DNA from: Acetatifactor muris
GTDB taxonomy: Bacteria > Bacillota > Clostridia > Lachnospirales > Lachnospiraceae
Reading direction: 5' to 3'
Assembly: GCF_024623325.1 (NCBI RefSeq)
Contig: NZ_JANJZD010000007.1
Span: 1 to 64,000 of the forward strand
DNA: 64,000 bases
Positions within the stretch are counted from its first letter, which is position 1, and every line of letters begins with the position of its first letter. Positions 27,933 through 36,678 of the stretch are shown here, in pieces. The notes below the pieces were generated by a model. The model did no database searches, had not been told where the DNA came from, and worked only from the letters and a program-made list of their open reading frames with translations. Made by a program: the position numbers and the translations under genes.

Positions 27933-28739
27933 TTATTTTCTGAATATTGACGGCTGTATAATCTGAAACGGCGTGCTGTTCCTGTCAAGAGTCTCCGTCG
28001 TTCCAATGAACAGATAACCTCCCGGCTCCAGCGCGTCATACACCTTCTGCACCAGTTCCCGTTTTGTCTTCTCATCAAAATATATCATAACATTGCGCAA
28101 AAATATAGTATGCATTTTCTTTTTAAATGGAAACGGGTCCATCAGATTAAACTGACGGAAGATCACTTCCTGCTTCAGTTCCGGTACCACCTGATACTTA
28201 GTTCCGCCTGCAACAGCCTTGAAAAAACGTTTTTTCCACTGTGGCGGAACACTTTTCAGCTGTTCCTCACTGTAGATTCCCGCCAGCGCTTTCTGCAGCT
28301 CTTTTGTGGAGATATCTGTGGCCAGAACTTTTGTATCCCATCCATTCTTCTCCATGCCGAAGAAATCTGCCAGCACCATGGCTATCATGTAAGGTTCCTC
28401 TCCCGAAGACGCCGCACCGCACCAGATCCGCAGATCCTTTCTCGCCGCCTCCTTCTGCTTCAGCCAGGGGAGCACCTGCCCCTTGAAGAAATCAAAATGT
28501 TCAAATTCACGCATAAAATACGTATAATTGGTGGTCAGGAAATTTACAAGCATCTTCTCCTGATTCCCTGACTTGTCATTCTCCACCGCATTCATGAATT
28601 CATTGAAATTCTGCCAGCCGCCTCTCTTGATATAATTTTCCAGTCGCCCGTTCACAATGACCTTTTTCTGATACAGGTCTATTCCATAGCGCTTTTTCAT
28701 ATAAGAAGCAATTCTGATAAACTCATCCTCTTTAATCAT
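27933..28739 (-). CDS. cheR: Chemotaxis receptor methyltransferase CheR
   Basis: The 268-residue protein methylates receptor Glu residues using S-adenosylmethionine. It has the all-helical N-terminal domain and the methyltransferase domain with IWCGAASSGEEPYMIAM (cofactor binding) and IFLRNVMIYFDEKTK. The start is the second of two close ATGs: GGAGGT directly abuts the first but is six bases from this one. It is the third gene of the operon. Confidence 0.96.
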   Translation of the reverse strand: MIKEDEFIRIASYMKKRYGIDLYQKKVIVNGRLENYIKRGGWQNFNEFMNAVENDKSGNQEKMLVNFLTTNYTYFMREFEHFDFFKGQVLPWLKQKEAARKDLRIWCGAASSGEEPYMIAMVLADFFGMEKNGWDTKVLATDISTKELQKALAGIYSEEQLKSVPPQWKKRFFKAVAGGTKYQVVPELKQEVIFRQFNLMDPFPFKKKMHTIFLRNVMIYFDEKTKRELVQKVYDALEPGGYLFIGTTETLDRNSTPFQIIQPSIFRK

Positions 28740-28777
28740 AACCATACCTCCATTTCAGTACGGTAAATCCGTATTCT

Positions 28778-29830
28778 TTAAAGCAGCCGACGTGAAATTT
28801 TCCGGCATATTTTATAGACTTCGGGGTTGAATTTCACACCTGCTTCCCCGCCCATAATCTCAAAGGCTTCCTCTCTGCCGTAATTTTTCTTATCTGTCAG
28901 TGCGCAATATACTTCCACGATGGACACAATCTGTGCCGCAAGAGGAATCTCCTCTTTCTTCAGTCCCTCCGGATACCCGCTTCCATCCCAGTTCTCATGA
29001 TGATAACGGGCAATGTCCGCAGCCGTATTGATAAAGTCATTATAATCTTTCCCTACATGCAAGTCTTCCAGAAGCTTCGCGCCTATTGTCGTATGAGTCT
29101 GCACAATGGACATTTCCTCTTCGCTGAGGGCGGTCTGCCTGCGAAGCAGTTCCAGCGGAATCCCGATATTTCCAATGTCGCACAAAGGCGCCGCCAGCTC
29201 TATGGTATCAATATAAGCATCTGAAATCTTATCTTCAAACAGGGGAGAAAGCTGCATCCCCTGTGCCAGTATCCTGCAGTTCTGACTGAGTCTCTCAATA
29301 TGTTCCTTTCTGTAGCAGGAATTCCCTGCCGCAATTCCGGCCAGGGCATACAGCACATCCTTTTTCTCCTGCTCGATCTGCTTCAGCAGCTCGGTCACAG
29401 AAGTCTGAAGACGTCGGTTCATCTCCTGCAGCTCCCGATGTGCCGCGTACAGTCGAAGCTGGATTCCCACACGCGCCTGCACCACCTCCGGGATAAAGGG
29501 CTTCGTGATATAATCCGTCCCTCCCAGCGTAAGTCCTTCTATTACATCTTTCGGATTGTCGTACGCCGAAATAAAGATAACCGGAATGTTTTTTGTCTTT
29601 TTGTCTGCCTTCAGAATTCTGCATAGCTCATAGCCGTCCATTCCCGGCATGGAGATATCTGTCAGAATCAGCTGCGGACGGGATTCTCTGATCTTTCTCA
29701 AGGCTGCCTCTCCGCTTTCTGCCAGAACGGGACGGGCACCTATACCGAGGATAATCTGTTCCAGGACCTGTCTGTTGGTCTCCCAGTCATCCACAATGAG
29801 TATTTCTGCCGTCCTTTCTCCGTAACTCAT
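28778..29830 (-). CDS. Response regulator with degenerate HD-GYP output domain
   Basis: The 350-residue protein has a receiver (Asp58 in LTDISMPGMDG) joined by a coiled coil (about 125-165) to an HD-GYP domain, the c-di-GMP phosphodiesterase fold. The GYP part (HHENWDGSGYPEG, about 278-288) is kept, but the HD motif reads Cys217-Asp218-Ile-Gly-Asn where active proteins have His-Asp-Ile-Gly-Lys. Loss of this metal ligand and of the Lys predicts weak or no phosphodiesterase activity, so it may have become a binding or sensing module. It lies between the histidine kinase and cheR. Confidence 0.9.
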   Translation of the reverse strand: MSYGERTAEILIVDDWETNRQVLEQIILGIGARPVLAESGEAALRKIRESRPQLILTDISMPGMDGYELCRILKADKKTKNIPVIFISAYDNPKDVIEGLTLGGTDYITKPFIPEVVQARVGIQLRLYAAHRELQEMNRRLQTSVTELLKQIEQEKKDVLYALAGIAAGNSCYRKEHIERLSQNCRILAQGMQLSPLFEDKISDAYIDTIELAAPLCDIGNIGIPLELLRRQTALSEEEMSIVQTHTTIGAKLLEDLHVGKDYNDFINTAADIARYHHENWDGSGYPEGLKKEEIPLAAQIVSIVEVYCALTDKKNYGREEAFEIMGGEAGVKFNPEVYKICRKISRRLL

Positions 29831-29861
29831 TTATGCCCCTCTCTCCTGCCGCGAACTGCCT

Positions 29862-31298
29862 TCAGCTCAGTCCGAGGCCGGTTATCAGCTTATCATATTC
29901 CATGATTACTCTGTCATAATTTTCCTTTTGAATGGCCATCTTCAGCTTCAGGGCCATACGCTTTATCTCCGGCGGCACTTCTTCTGTCAGCTGCCTCACA
30001 GTCTCCATGAACATCTCCGCCTTCTCCCAGTTCTCCATCTCCACACAGAGAATCAGCTTCGACAGATTTCTCCCCAGCGCCTCCCGATTCTTCTCCGACC
30101 CGTAATTCTTCGTGTCATCGGGTTCGTTCCCGCTGTCTTCCCCCTGTCCGACGGCAAAGAGATCAGCTGTCACCCTGTCGTCTGAAATCCTGGAATCCTC
30201 TGCTTCCTCACAGGCGCCGACCCATATGGAAAAAGAGAAGACACTTCCTCTGCCCCTGCGGCTCTCCACCTCAATGCTGCCGCCCATCAGCTCCACCAGC
30301 TGCCTGCAGATGTTCAACCCAAGGCCCGTACCTCCATACTTTCGGGATATGGAAGCATCCACCTGAGAAAAGCTGCGGAACAATTTATCTCTGTCCTCCT
30401 CGGCGATTCCAATTCCCGTATCTGACACGATAAAGAACAGTTCCGTCTTGTCGTCCACCCTTGCAGTCTTTAAGGCCTGAAGCGTAATTTTACCCACTGA
30501 AGTGAACTTCAGTGCATTGGACAGAAGGTTATTCAGAATCTGAACAATCCGCAGTTCATCCCCCACAATATATTCCGGGGCCTGCGGAGAAACTGTCATA
30601 AAAAAGTCAAGTCCCTTCTCGGTAATTCTGCCGATATGCTGTTCTTTTACATAATCCAGCATATTCCGAAAATGAAATCTGCGGGGTTCCAGCGTAAATT
30701 TTCCCGCATCCAGCTTTGAGAAGTCCAGAACATTGTCAATAATCTTATTCATGTCTCCGCAGCATCGTTCTATCAGACGCAAAGACTTCATTGTGCGCGG
30801 CTCTTTCACATCCCCCAGCAGTTCCCGCACATTGCCCAAAATGCCGTTTACCGGCGTCCTCAGCTCATGTGTCACATTTGCCACAAACTCTGCTTTGACT
30901 TTTGCGGCCTGCTGTGCCTCCTCGCGAACCTGCTCTATCTCCCTGCCCAGATGCTCTCTTTCCAGTATATCATTTGCCATACAGATATAGTCCCCGGAAC
31001 GGGTACTTATCAACTTTGCTTCCACCGGAAAGCAGGTGAGATTCCGCCGGTATGCCACAAGGTGCTGCGTCTCTTCCCCAAAAAGGCAGCGCGTCTCAAA
31101 ACCGGCTCCGGAGGCTCTGAAAGTATTGGGAAATATCTCCTCCATATGCCTGCCGGCCAGACCGTTTTCCCCGGTCTGCGCTTCATACCCCAGCTTTTTT
31201 CGTGCGGCGCCGTTCGCATATGAGATGATTCCCGCTGCGCCAAATATAAAAATCATCTCCAGCGCATCTTCCACGGGAAATTCACACATTTCACTCAT
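29862..31298 (-). CDS. Sensor histidine kinase with Hpt-like C-terminal tail
   Basis: The 478-residue, apparently soluble protein has an N-terminal PAS-like domain (about 8-110), a short coiled coil, HisKA with phospho-His144 in NVTHELRTPVNG, and HATPase_c (N box NNLLSNALKF, G1 VSDTGIGIAEED, G2 GGTGLGLNI). There is no receiver. The C-terminal 75 residues read like an Hpt helical bundle, but METVRQ stands where AHTLKG would be, so Glu432 replaces the phospho-His. GGAGG precedes the ATG. It heads the che operon, just after a hairpin terminator, and likely partners the response regulator next to it. The tail assignment is inferred. Confidence 0.88.
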   Translation of the reverse strand: MSEMCEFPVEDALEMIFIFGAAGIISYANGAARKKLGYEAQTGENGLAGRHMEEIFPNTFRASGAGFETRCLFGEETQHLVAYRRNLTCFPVEAKLISTRSGDYICMANDILEREHLGREIEQVREEAQQAAKVKAEFVANVTHELRTPVNGILGNVRELLGDVKEPRTMKSLRLIERCCGDMNKIIDNVLDFSKLDAGKFTLEPRRFHFRNMLDYVKEQHIGRITEKGLDFFMTVSPQAPEYIVGDELRIVQILNNLLSNALKFTSVGKITLQALKTARVDDKTELFFIVSDTGIGIAEEDRDKLFRSFSQVDASISRKYGGTGLGLNICRQLVELMGGSIEVESRRGRGSVFSFSIWVGACEEAEDSRISDDRVTADLFAVGQGEDSGNEPDDTKNYGSEKNREALGRNLSKLILCVEMENWEKAEMFMETVRQLTEEVPPEIKRMALKLKMAIQKENYDRVIMEYDKLITGLGLS

Positions 31299-31335
31299 AC
31301 CAATCCTCCGCAGATAACATGCTGCCTCAGAATAA

Positions 31336-31371
31336 GAAAAGGCAGCAAACTATTTTTACTCCTTTGCTGCC
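31336..31371 (-). terminator. Hairpin terminator after the first response regulator-HD-GYP gene
   Basis: Perfect 9-bp arms GGCAGCAAA (31341-31349) and TTTGCTGCC (31363-31371). Read on the minus strand they are followed by CTTTTCTTATT. It starts 8 bases past the stop codon at 31380 and stands before the kinase gene, so it either ends the first transcript or sets the ratio between the first gene and the che operon. Confidence 0.75.
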
Positions 31372-31379
31372 TGCTCATA

Positions 31380-32471
31380 TCATGAAAACTCAAAACTCTC
31401 GATTACTTCCATAATATTAAAGAAGTCTTCCCTGGCAAGTTCAAAGCATTTTAAAATGTCTGACGAGAACTGACCGCACTCACCGTTCATTATCATTTCA
31501 AAAGCTTTTTCCTTACTGAACGGATCTTTATAGACCCTCGGACTTACCAGCACGTCATACACATCCGCAACGGCAACAATCTGTGCACTGATCGGAATAT
31601 CGTCTCCCACCAGATGGTCCGGATATCCTCTGCCATCCCACCGTTCATGATGATGACGACAAATATCATAACAATAACCGTAAAACTCACTGGTTCGGTC
31701 TCTGTAAAGCTTCTCCAGAAGATCGCACCCGATAGTAGTATGTGTCTTCATCACTTCAAATTCTTCATTCGTCAGCCGTCCGGGCTTCAGCAAAATAGCA
31801 TCCGAAATGCCGATTTTACCGATATCATGCATTACGGAGGCTCTGGATATCGCATCCACTCTCGCACTTGTCAGCTCATACCTGGGGAAGTGTTCCATAA
31901 GGCATTTCGCCATAATCCGTGTATAATACTTGATTCGTTTGGTATGTTCCCCGGTTTCGGCACTTCTGGATTCCACCACAGAGCTGAGCGCATCAATCAT
32001 GAATTCGTTGGTTTCCCGAATTTCCTTCTCCTGCGCCCTGATTTCCATCTCCTGCTCTTTCAGGCGGGCTTCCATATTGCGCTTATTCTGATACAGCTCT
32101 ATGATATTCTTGCTTCTGCGCTTGACAATATGAGAATAAAAAGGTTTATGTATAACATCCGCCACACCGAAAGCATACGCCTTTCCCTCGCTGTCCTCGA
32201 TGGTCTCTCCGGTAATCATGATTACCGGGATTTCCTTCAGCAACCCCTGTTCCTGCATATACTCCAACACCTTGAATCCGTTCAGGATCGGCATTACAAC
32301 ATCCAGTAATATCAGAACAATATTACTGTTATCCTCAATCTGTTTTATCGCATCACGGCCATTATCTGCCTCCAGCAGCTCATACTCATCCCGGCTGTCA
32401 GCGAACATCTCCATCAAAATCGCGCGATTGATTTCTTCGTCATCGACAATTAATATCTGCTGTTTATCCAT
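31380..32471 (-). CDS. Response regulator with HD-GYP domain (probable c-di-GMP phosphodiesterase)
   Basis: The 363-residue protein has a receiver (Asp57 in LILLDVVMPILNG), a long coiled coil (about 125-155) and an HD-GYP domain with an intact motif His215-Asp216-Ile-Gly-Lys and HHHERWDGRGYPDH. Active HD-GYP proteins degrade c-di-GMP to pGpG or GMP; the key residues for this are present, unlike in its neighbour at 28778. It has its own promoter and a terminator, and lies divergent from the PocR-GGDEF protein. Confidence 0.93.
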   Translation of the reverse strand: MDKQQILIVDDEEINRAILMEMFADSRDEYELLEADNGRDAIKQIEDNSNIVLILLDVVMPILNGFKVLEYMQEQGLLKEIPVIMITGETIEDSEGKAYAFGVADVIHKPFYSHIVKRRSKNIIELYQNKRNMEARLKEQEMEIRAQEKEIRETNEFMIDALSSVVESRSAETGEHTKRIKYYTRIMAKCLMEHFPRYELTSARVDAISRASVMHDIGKIGISDAILLKPGRLTNEEFEVMKTHTTIGCDLLEKLYRDRTSEFYGYCYDICRHHHERWDGRGYPDHLVGDDIPISAQIVAVADVYDVLVSPRVYKDPFSKEKAFEMIMNGECGQFSSDILKCFELAREDFFNIMEVIESFEFS

Positions 32472-32509
32472 TTCACCACCATTAATCTTCGTGATTTAAT
32501 CCCTCAGTT

Positions 32510-32538
32510 ATGATACCACCTTCCGTATAAATTGTCAA
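32510..32538 (-). promoter_or_regulatory. Promoter of the response regulator-HD-GYP gene
   Basis: Minus strand: consensus TTGACA (32538-32533), 17 bases, TATCAT (32515-32510) with an extended TGG. It is the best promoter upstream of the che block. Confidence 0.7.
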
Positions 32539-32629
32539 TTCACTTCGATTAGAAATTAGTCCCTATTTATGCCAAAAGAGGCCTGTCCATTCAGGCTTCA
32601 CGCACATTCCACTTCGTCGGCAGAAAGGA

Positions 32630-32658
32630 TTGATTTTTGGACTTGGACGCAGTATAAT
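32630..32658 (+). promoter_or_regulatory. Promoter of the PocR-GGDEF gene
   Basis: TTGATT (32630-32635), 17 bases, perfect TATAAT (32653-32658). A small hairpin (ACAGAG/CTCTGT, 32672-32687) lies in the leader, before AAGAGG. Confidence 0.65.
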
Positions 32659-32701
32659 GAAAACGATATAAACAGAGTACGCTCTGTGTTAAAAGAGGTA
32701 A

Positions 32702-34303
32702 ATGCCCATGGGAACATACAACTTTTCCGACATATTTGATATCAGTGCTCTGCAGGGACTGCTGGAATCTCTGTCTGCCGCTCTGGGCGTGGGTATCTGT
32801 ATCCGTGATCAGCACGGAAAATATCTGTTTCGAAGCAGAGAATGCGGCGTGTGCTGTGATCTGCTGGAGGAAGCACCTGTCGGTTCCGACGAGCAGGCTC
32901 CCGAAACAGTTTACCAGGCATTTACTCCCTGTGTCCGTTACTGTCAGGCCGCCGGGCTGACAGATGCTGTCATTCCTGTTATGAATGACACTGTTCTGGC
33001 CGCGGTTATTCAGGTCGGATGGGTTCGCCTGTCGGAACAGGAAATTGACGATGCCGAGTATCTCACCATTGCCCGTGCACTCCAGCTGGACGAAGAGCAG
33101 TTTCTGGAGAGTGTTCACGCCGTTCCTCTCCTCACCCGGACACATTTTGACAATATATTAAATGCAGTTTCTCTTATAATGGAGCATTTCTCCCAGCTTG
33201 GTCATAAAAACATGTATCTGAAATCCGTGATCAGCTCCCTGGAAAGTCAGGAATTTCTCCATCAGCAGGAAAAGAATGTTCTGGCCAATCTGGCAGAAAA
33301 AGATTCCATGACCGGCCTTTACAATCGCAGGAAATTTGAAGAAGTGGTTGCTCTGTATGCACGGCTGAAGACCCGGAAAATCTGTATGATTTCGGCAGAT
33401 GCCAATTTTCTGAAGCTCACCAACGATATCTTCGGACATGAGTCCGGCGACCATCTGCTGCAGGCCATCGCCAAAATCATGAACGACCTGGCCAAAAGCG
33501 ACTGGCTGGTGGCACGATGCGGCGGAGATGAATTCCGCGTTGTATTGCCTGATACAACCCTGGAGACAGCACTTGATTACTGCCGACGGGTAGCCCGCAA
33601 CTGCCGCCGTGACAAGAGTCTGGCACTGCCGCTTTCTGTGGCCCTTGGCGCCGCTGAATGGAACAGCGAAAAGGAGACTCTCCAGGATTGTTTCTCCAGA
33701 GCGGATGCCAAGATGTATCAGAATAAAACCGCGCTGAAGCATGAGCTGCGCATTCCCAATTATATTATGGAACGTTTATATGACAGGCAGGTTCTAAGCA
33801 AGGAAGTGGTGGAGTTTACCGCCAGTCTCACGCTGGATTTTGCCCTGTATCTGAATTTTACCGGGGAGCACGCGAAGGAAGCCAGCCTGGCCGCACATTT
33901 TCAGGATATCGGCATGGCCAAGCTGCCGGAATCAGCCGCTATCCGCGGCCAGTCAAGAACGGAAGAAGAAACCACGCAGATTCAGATGCATGTCACACAC
34001 AGCTACACAATGGCAAGACAGTTTGACGAACTTTACAAGCTGGCAGATATTATTCACTGTTCACATGAGAACTGGGACGGCAGCGGTTATCCCAGCTCTC
34101 TGAAGGGCGACCATGTGCCCATCGAATCCAGAATCATTCACCTGGTCAGCGACTATGCCCGCCGTACCCATCCTACAGTGACAGGCGGCTATTACAGTGA
34201 AGAAGCAATGAAGGATCGGCTGGCAAGAGAAAGCGGTTCCGTCTATGACCCGAACCTGGTCTCCCGGTTTCTGGAATTTCTGCAGACCCGGGAATTGCAT
34301 TGA
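32702..34303 (+). CDS. PocR-GGDEF-HD protein (diguanylate cyclase with degenerate HD-GYP-like domain)
   Basis: The 533-residue protein has three parts. Residues 10-160 are a PocR-type ligand domain with its Cys cluster (ECGVCC, CVRYCQ) and IPVMNDTVLAAVIQVGWV. Residues 200-345 are a GGDEF domain (DANFLKLTND for metal and GTP, GGDEF at 274-278) with no RxxD inhibitory site before it. Residues 370-500 are HD-GYP-like, with HENWDGSGYP kept but Gln401-Asp402 in place of His-Asp. Synthesis of c-di-GMP is therefore likely, degradation unlikely. PocR domains in related proteins bind small hydrocarbon-derived ligands; the ligand here is unknown. Start at ATG 32702 or 32708. Confidence 0.9.
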   Translation: MPMGTYNFSDIFDISALQGLLESLSAALGVGICIRDQHGKYLFRSRECGVCCDLLEEAPVGSDEQAPETVYQAFTPCVRYCQAAGLTDAVIPVMNDTVLAAVIQVGWVRLSEQEIDDAEYLTIARALQLDEEQFLESVHAVPLLTRTHFDNILNAVSLIMEHFSQLGHKNMYLKSVISSLESQEFLHQQEKNVLANLAEKDSMTGLYNRRKFEEVVALYARLKTRKICMISADANFLKLTNDIFGHESGDHLLQAIAKIMNDLAKSDWLVARCGGDEFRVVLPDTTLETALDYCRRVARNCRRDKSLALPLSVALGAAEWNSEKETLQDCFSRADAKMYQNKTALKHELRIPNYIMERLYDRQVLSKEVVEFTASLTLDFALYLNFTGEHAKEASLAAHFQDIGMAKLPESAAIRGQSRTEEETTQIQMHVTHSYTMARQFDELYKLADIIHCSHENWDGSGYPSSLKGDHVPIESRIIHLVSDYARRTHPTVTGGYYSEEAMKDRLARESGSVYDPNLVSRFLEFLQTRELH

Positions 34304-34330
34304 AGACAGCTTCGAAACACAGTCTAAAAC

Positions 34331-34368
34331 AGGGGAGTCAGTGACTTGTATCAGTCACTGGCTCCCCT
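34331..34368. terminator. Bidirectional hairpin between convergent genes
   Basis: Two 16-base arms (34331-34346 and 34353-34368) pair at 15 of 16 positions plus a possible G-U. The T-run is weak on either side (GTTTTAG on the minus strand). It lies between the PocR-GGDEF gene and the convergent ABC permease gene. Confidence 0.75.
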
Positions 34369-34399
34369 GAAAACTGTCTTATTTTCAGATATTCCTGTT

Positions 34400-35653
34400 C
34401 TAAGAATTCTTCTTCAGCGATTTCAGTGCAGTTGTAATCTTAATGGGATTACCGTATCTCAATGTTCCCATCCGATAAATTTTGGCTCCCACAATTCCAG
34501 CCGCTCCGATAGACACCACCAGTATCAGGAAAGACACGATGATCTCCCAGGCCGCCACGGTTCCCATGGCAATCCTGGCAAACATGGTACTGTAGGAGCT
34601 GATCGGCAGAAAGGATAATATTTTGATCACACTGCCGTCAATATTTGTCAGCTGCAGCAGCGAGAAAAAGTATACTGCCATAATCACAACCATCAGCCCG
34701 GAAACGCTCTTGCTGATATCCTCGGTCTTGCTGACCAGCGCTCCCATTGCCCCGTAAAGAAAGGCATAGAACAGATAACCGCCCAGTCCGAAGAAGGCAA
34801 ATGCCAGCAGCACATCCCCGGGAATATGCAGAATCCTGTCCAGCATGCCGCCCCACTGTTCTCTGTTTACCTGATAGGCAATCAGCACGGCCCCCAACAA
34901 TACTCCCATCTGAAAGACGCCTGCTATGGCTCCTGCAATGACCTTCCCGAACAACAGACTATTGGGAGAGGTACTGGTCACCAGCACTTCTATGGCACGG
35001 TTGCTTTTTTCATTGGTGACTGATACGGCAATCATCTGTCCGTAATATACAATCAGCATAAACACTAAGATAATGAGGAAATAGGAGTACCAGTAATTGC
35101 TCTCCGTATCTTTGTTCAGCACATTTTCCGTGACTGTGACAGGTACATCATACATAGCAGTGATTTCCTCCAGGTTCCAGCCGGATTTCGCACAGTAGTC
35201 CATCCGGTAGAAAACCTTCATTGCCTGATCAAATCTTGCTGTATTCTGGTCCGACATGGTCTTATTAAACACGTAATACTCATATTCCGCAGGCGCAGTT
35301 ACCACAAAACCGGCTTTCGCTTCCTGAGCCTCCACGGCAGTTCTGATTTCCGCCTCATCCGCCGCCGTCTGCCAGTTCACCTCCGGGAATATCTGCTCCA
35401 GTATATCTGCCTGTACAACCCCGGCCTTATCCAGATACAGGAATAACTCCTGCTCTTCCTCCGGAGCCGTTTCCGTCTCCGCGCTTCCCCCGCCAACTAC
35501 AGTCACACCGGTCATCCCTGACATATCTACAAAGCGGGGCAGGAACAGCAGCGCCACTCCCAGAATGGCCAGAATAGCAGTCAGAACCATAAAGGTTTTG
35601 TTGCCCAGATATTCCTTCAGCTCAAACTTAAGTACTGTTATAAATTTTCTCAT
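34400..35653 (-). CDS. ABC-2 type exporter permease (NatB-like)
   Basis: The 417-residue membrane protein has one N-terminal transmembrane helix (about 20-40), a large external domain (about 45-180) and five or so C-terminal helices from about 190, as in sodium/drug exporter permeases of the NatB type. It overlaps the ATPase gene by four bases (ATGA), so the two are translated together. The substrate is not known. Confidence 0.88.
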   Translation of the reverse strand: MRKFITVLKFELKEYLGNKTFMVLTAILAILGVALLFLPRFVDMSGMTGVTVVGGGSAETETAPEEEQELFLYLDKAGVVQADILEQIFPEVNWQTAADEAEIRTAVEAQEAKAGFVVTAPAEYEYYVFNKTMSDQNTARFDQAMKVFYRMDYCAKSGWNLEEITAMYDVPVTVTENVLNKDTESNYWYSYFLIILVFMLIVYYGQMIAVSVTNEKSNRAIEVLVTSTSPNSLLFGKVIAGAIAGVFQMGVLLGAVLIAYQVNREQWGGMLDRILHIPGDVLLAFAFFGLGGYLFYAFLYGAMGALVSKTEDISKSVSGLMVVIMAVYFFSLLQLTNIDGSVIKILSFLPISSYSTMFARIAMGTVAAWEIIVSFLILVVSIGAAGIVGAKIYRMGTLRYGNPIKITTALKSLKKNS

Positions 35654-36567
35654 TCTTCCTCACCCACCTTGCTCACAAAGATATCATTCAGAGAAGGCTC
35701 ATATCTGCCGAATTTCTCCACCGTCACATCGGATTCAACCAGCTTCTCCATAAATCCGCGTCTGTCTGCCCCCTCCTTCAGTTCCAGAATCAGGAATTCC
35801 TTCTTCCTCCCTGAGACGCTTACCAGATTCGACCATTCCCGCTCTGTCTTCTCCGCCAGCTGTTCCAGAGAATAATTTTCCGCAGCCAGCATCAGACGAT
35901 TTTTTCCATATTCCTTCTTGATTTCCTTCAGTTCTCCTGCCAGAACCACCTGACCGTGATCAATGACTGCAATATTGTCACAGAACTCCTCCACATAGCT
36001 CATCTGGTGGCTGGAGAAAATCACCAGCTTCCCCCCTGCTATCAGTTCGTTTACCACATCCTTCAGTATCTGGGAATTCACCGGGTCCAGCCCGCTGAAA
36101 GGCTCATCCAGAATGACAATCTCCGGGTCACATACCAGTGTAGCCGCCAGCTGCACTTTCTGCTGATTTCCCTTACTGAGAGTTTCCAGCTTTCTCGAAG
36201 CATATTCGGACACTTCCAGTCTGGCAAGCCATTTTTCGGCGCTCTTTTTTGCATCCGGGGATCTCATCCCCCGCAGTGCAGCCAGATACAGCATCTGGTC
36301 CATCACCGTCCTTTTGGGATACAGTCCTCTCTCCTCTGGCAGATAGCCAATCTGCTGCTTTGAGGGGACAAATTTCCTGCCGTCCAGACAAATCTCACCG
36401 CTATCCGCATGAAACACATCCATCAGAATGCGGATTGTAGTAGTCTTACCCGCGCCGTTTCGGCCCAGCAGTCCCAGCGCGCTTCCGCTGTCCACCTGAA
36501 AACTTACGCCGTGAAGTACTTCTTTTTCTCCGAAGCTTTTGCGGATTTCCTTTACTTCCAGTCTCAT
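35650..36567 (-). CDS. ABC exporter ATPase (NatA-like)
   Basis: The 305-residue ATPase has Walker A GRNGAGKTT, a signature LSKGNQQKV, Walker B VILDEPFSGLD and the switch His in FSSHQMS, with a C-terminal DUF4162-like extension. The ATG at 36567 is preceded by GGAGGAAGG; a longer frame has no better site. It works with the overlapping permease and sits downstream of a PadR regulator. Confidence 0.92.
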   Translation of the reverse strand: MRLEVKEIRKSFGEKEVLHGVSFQVDSGSALGLLGRNGAGKTTTIRILMDVFHADSGEICLDGRKFVPSKQQIGYLPEERGLYPKRTVMDQMLYLAALRGMRSPDAKKSAEKWLARLEVSEYASRKLETLSKGNQQKVQLAATLVCDPEIVILDEPFSGLDPVNSQILKDVVNELIAGGKLVIFSSHQMSYVEEFCDNIAVIDHGQVVLAGELKEIKKEYGKNRLMLAAENYSLEQLAEKTEREWSNLVSVSGRKKEFLILELKEGADRRGFMEKLVESDVTVEKFGRYEPSLNDIFVSKVGEEE

Positions 36568-36678
36568 TTCCTTCCTCCCGCCCAATCTCTGCACCGCCGT
36601 TTTATCTCCCTGCGGCAGCGGCCGATAATATTAGAAATCGTTTTTGGATCAGGCTCATTTTCATTCTTTTTCCATGTT

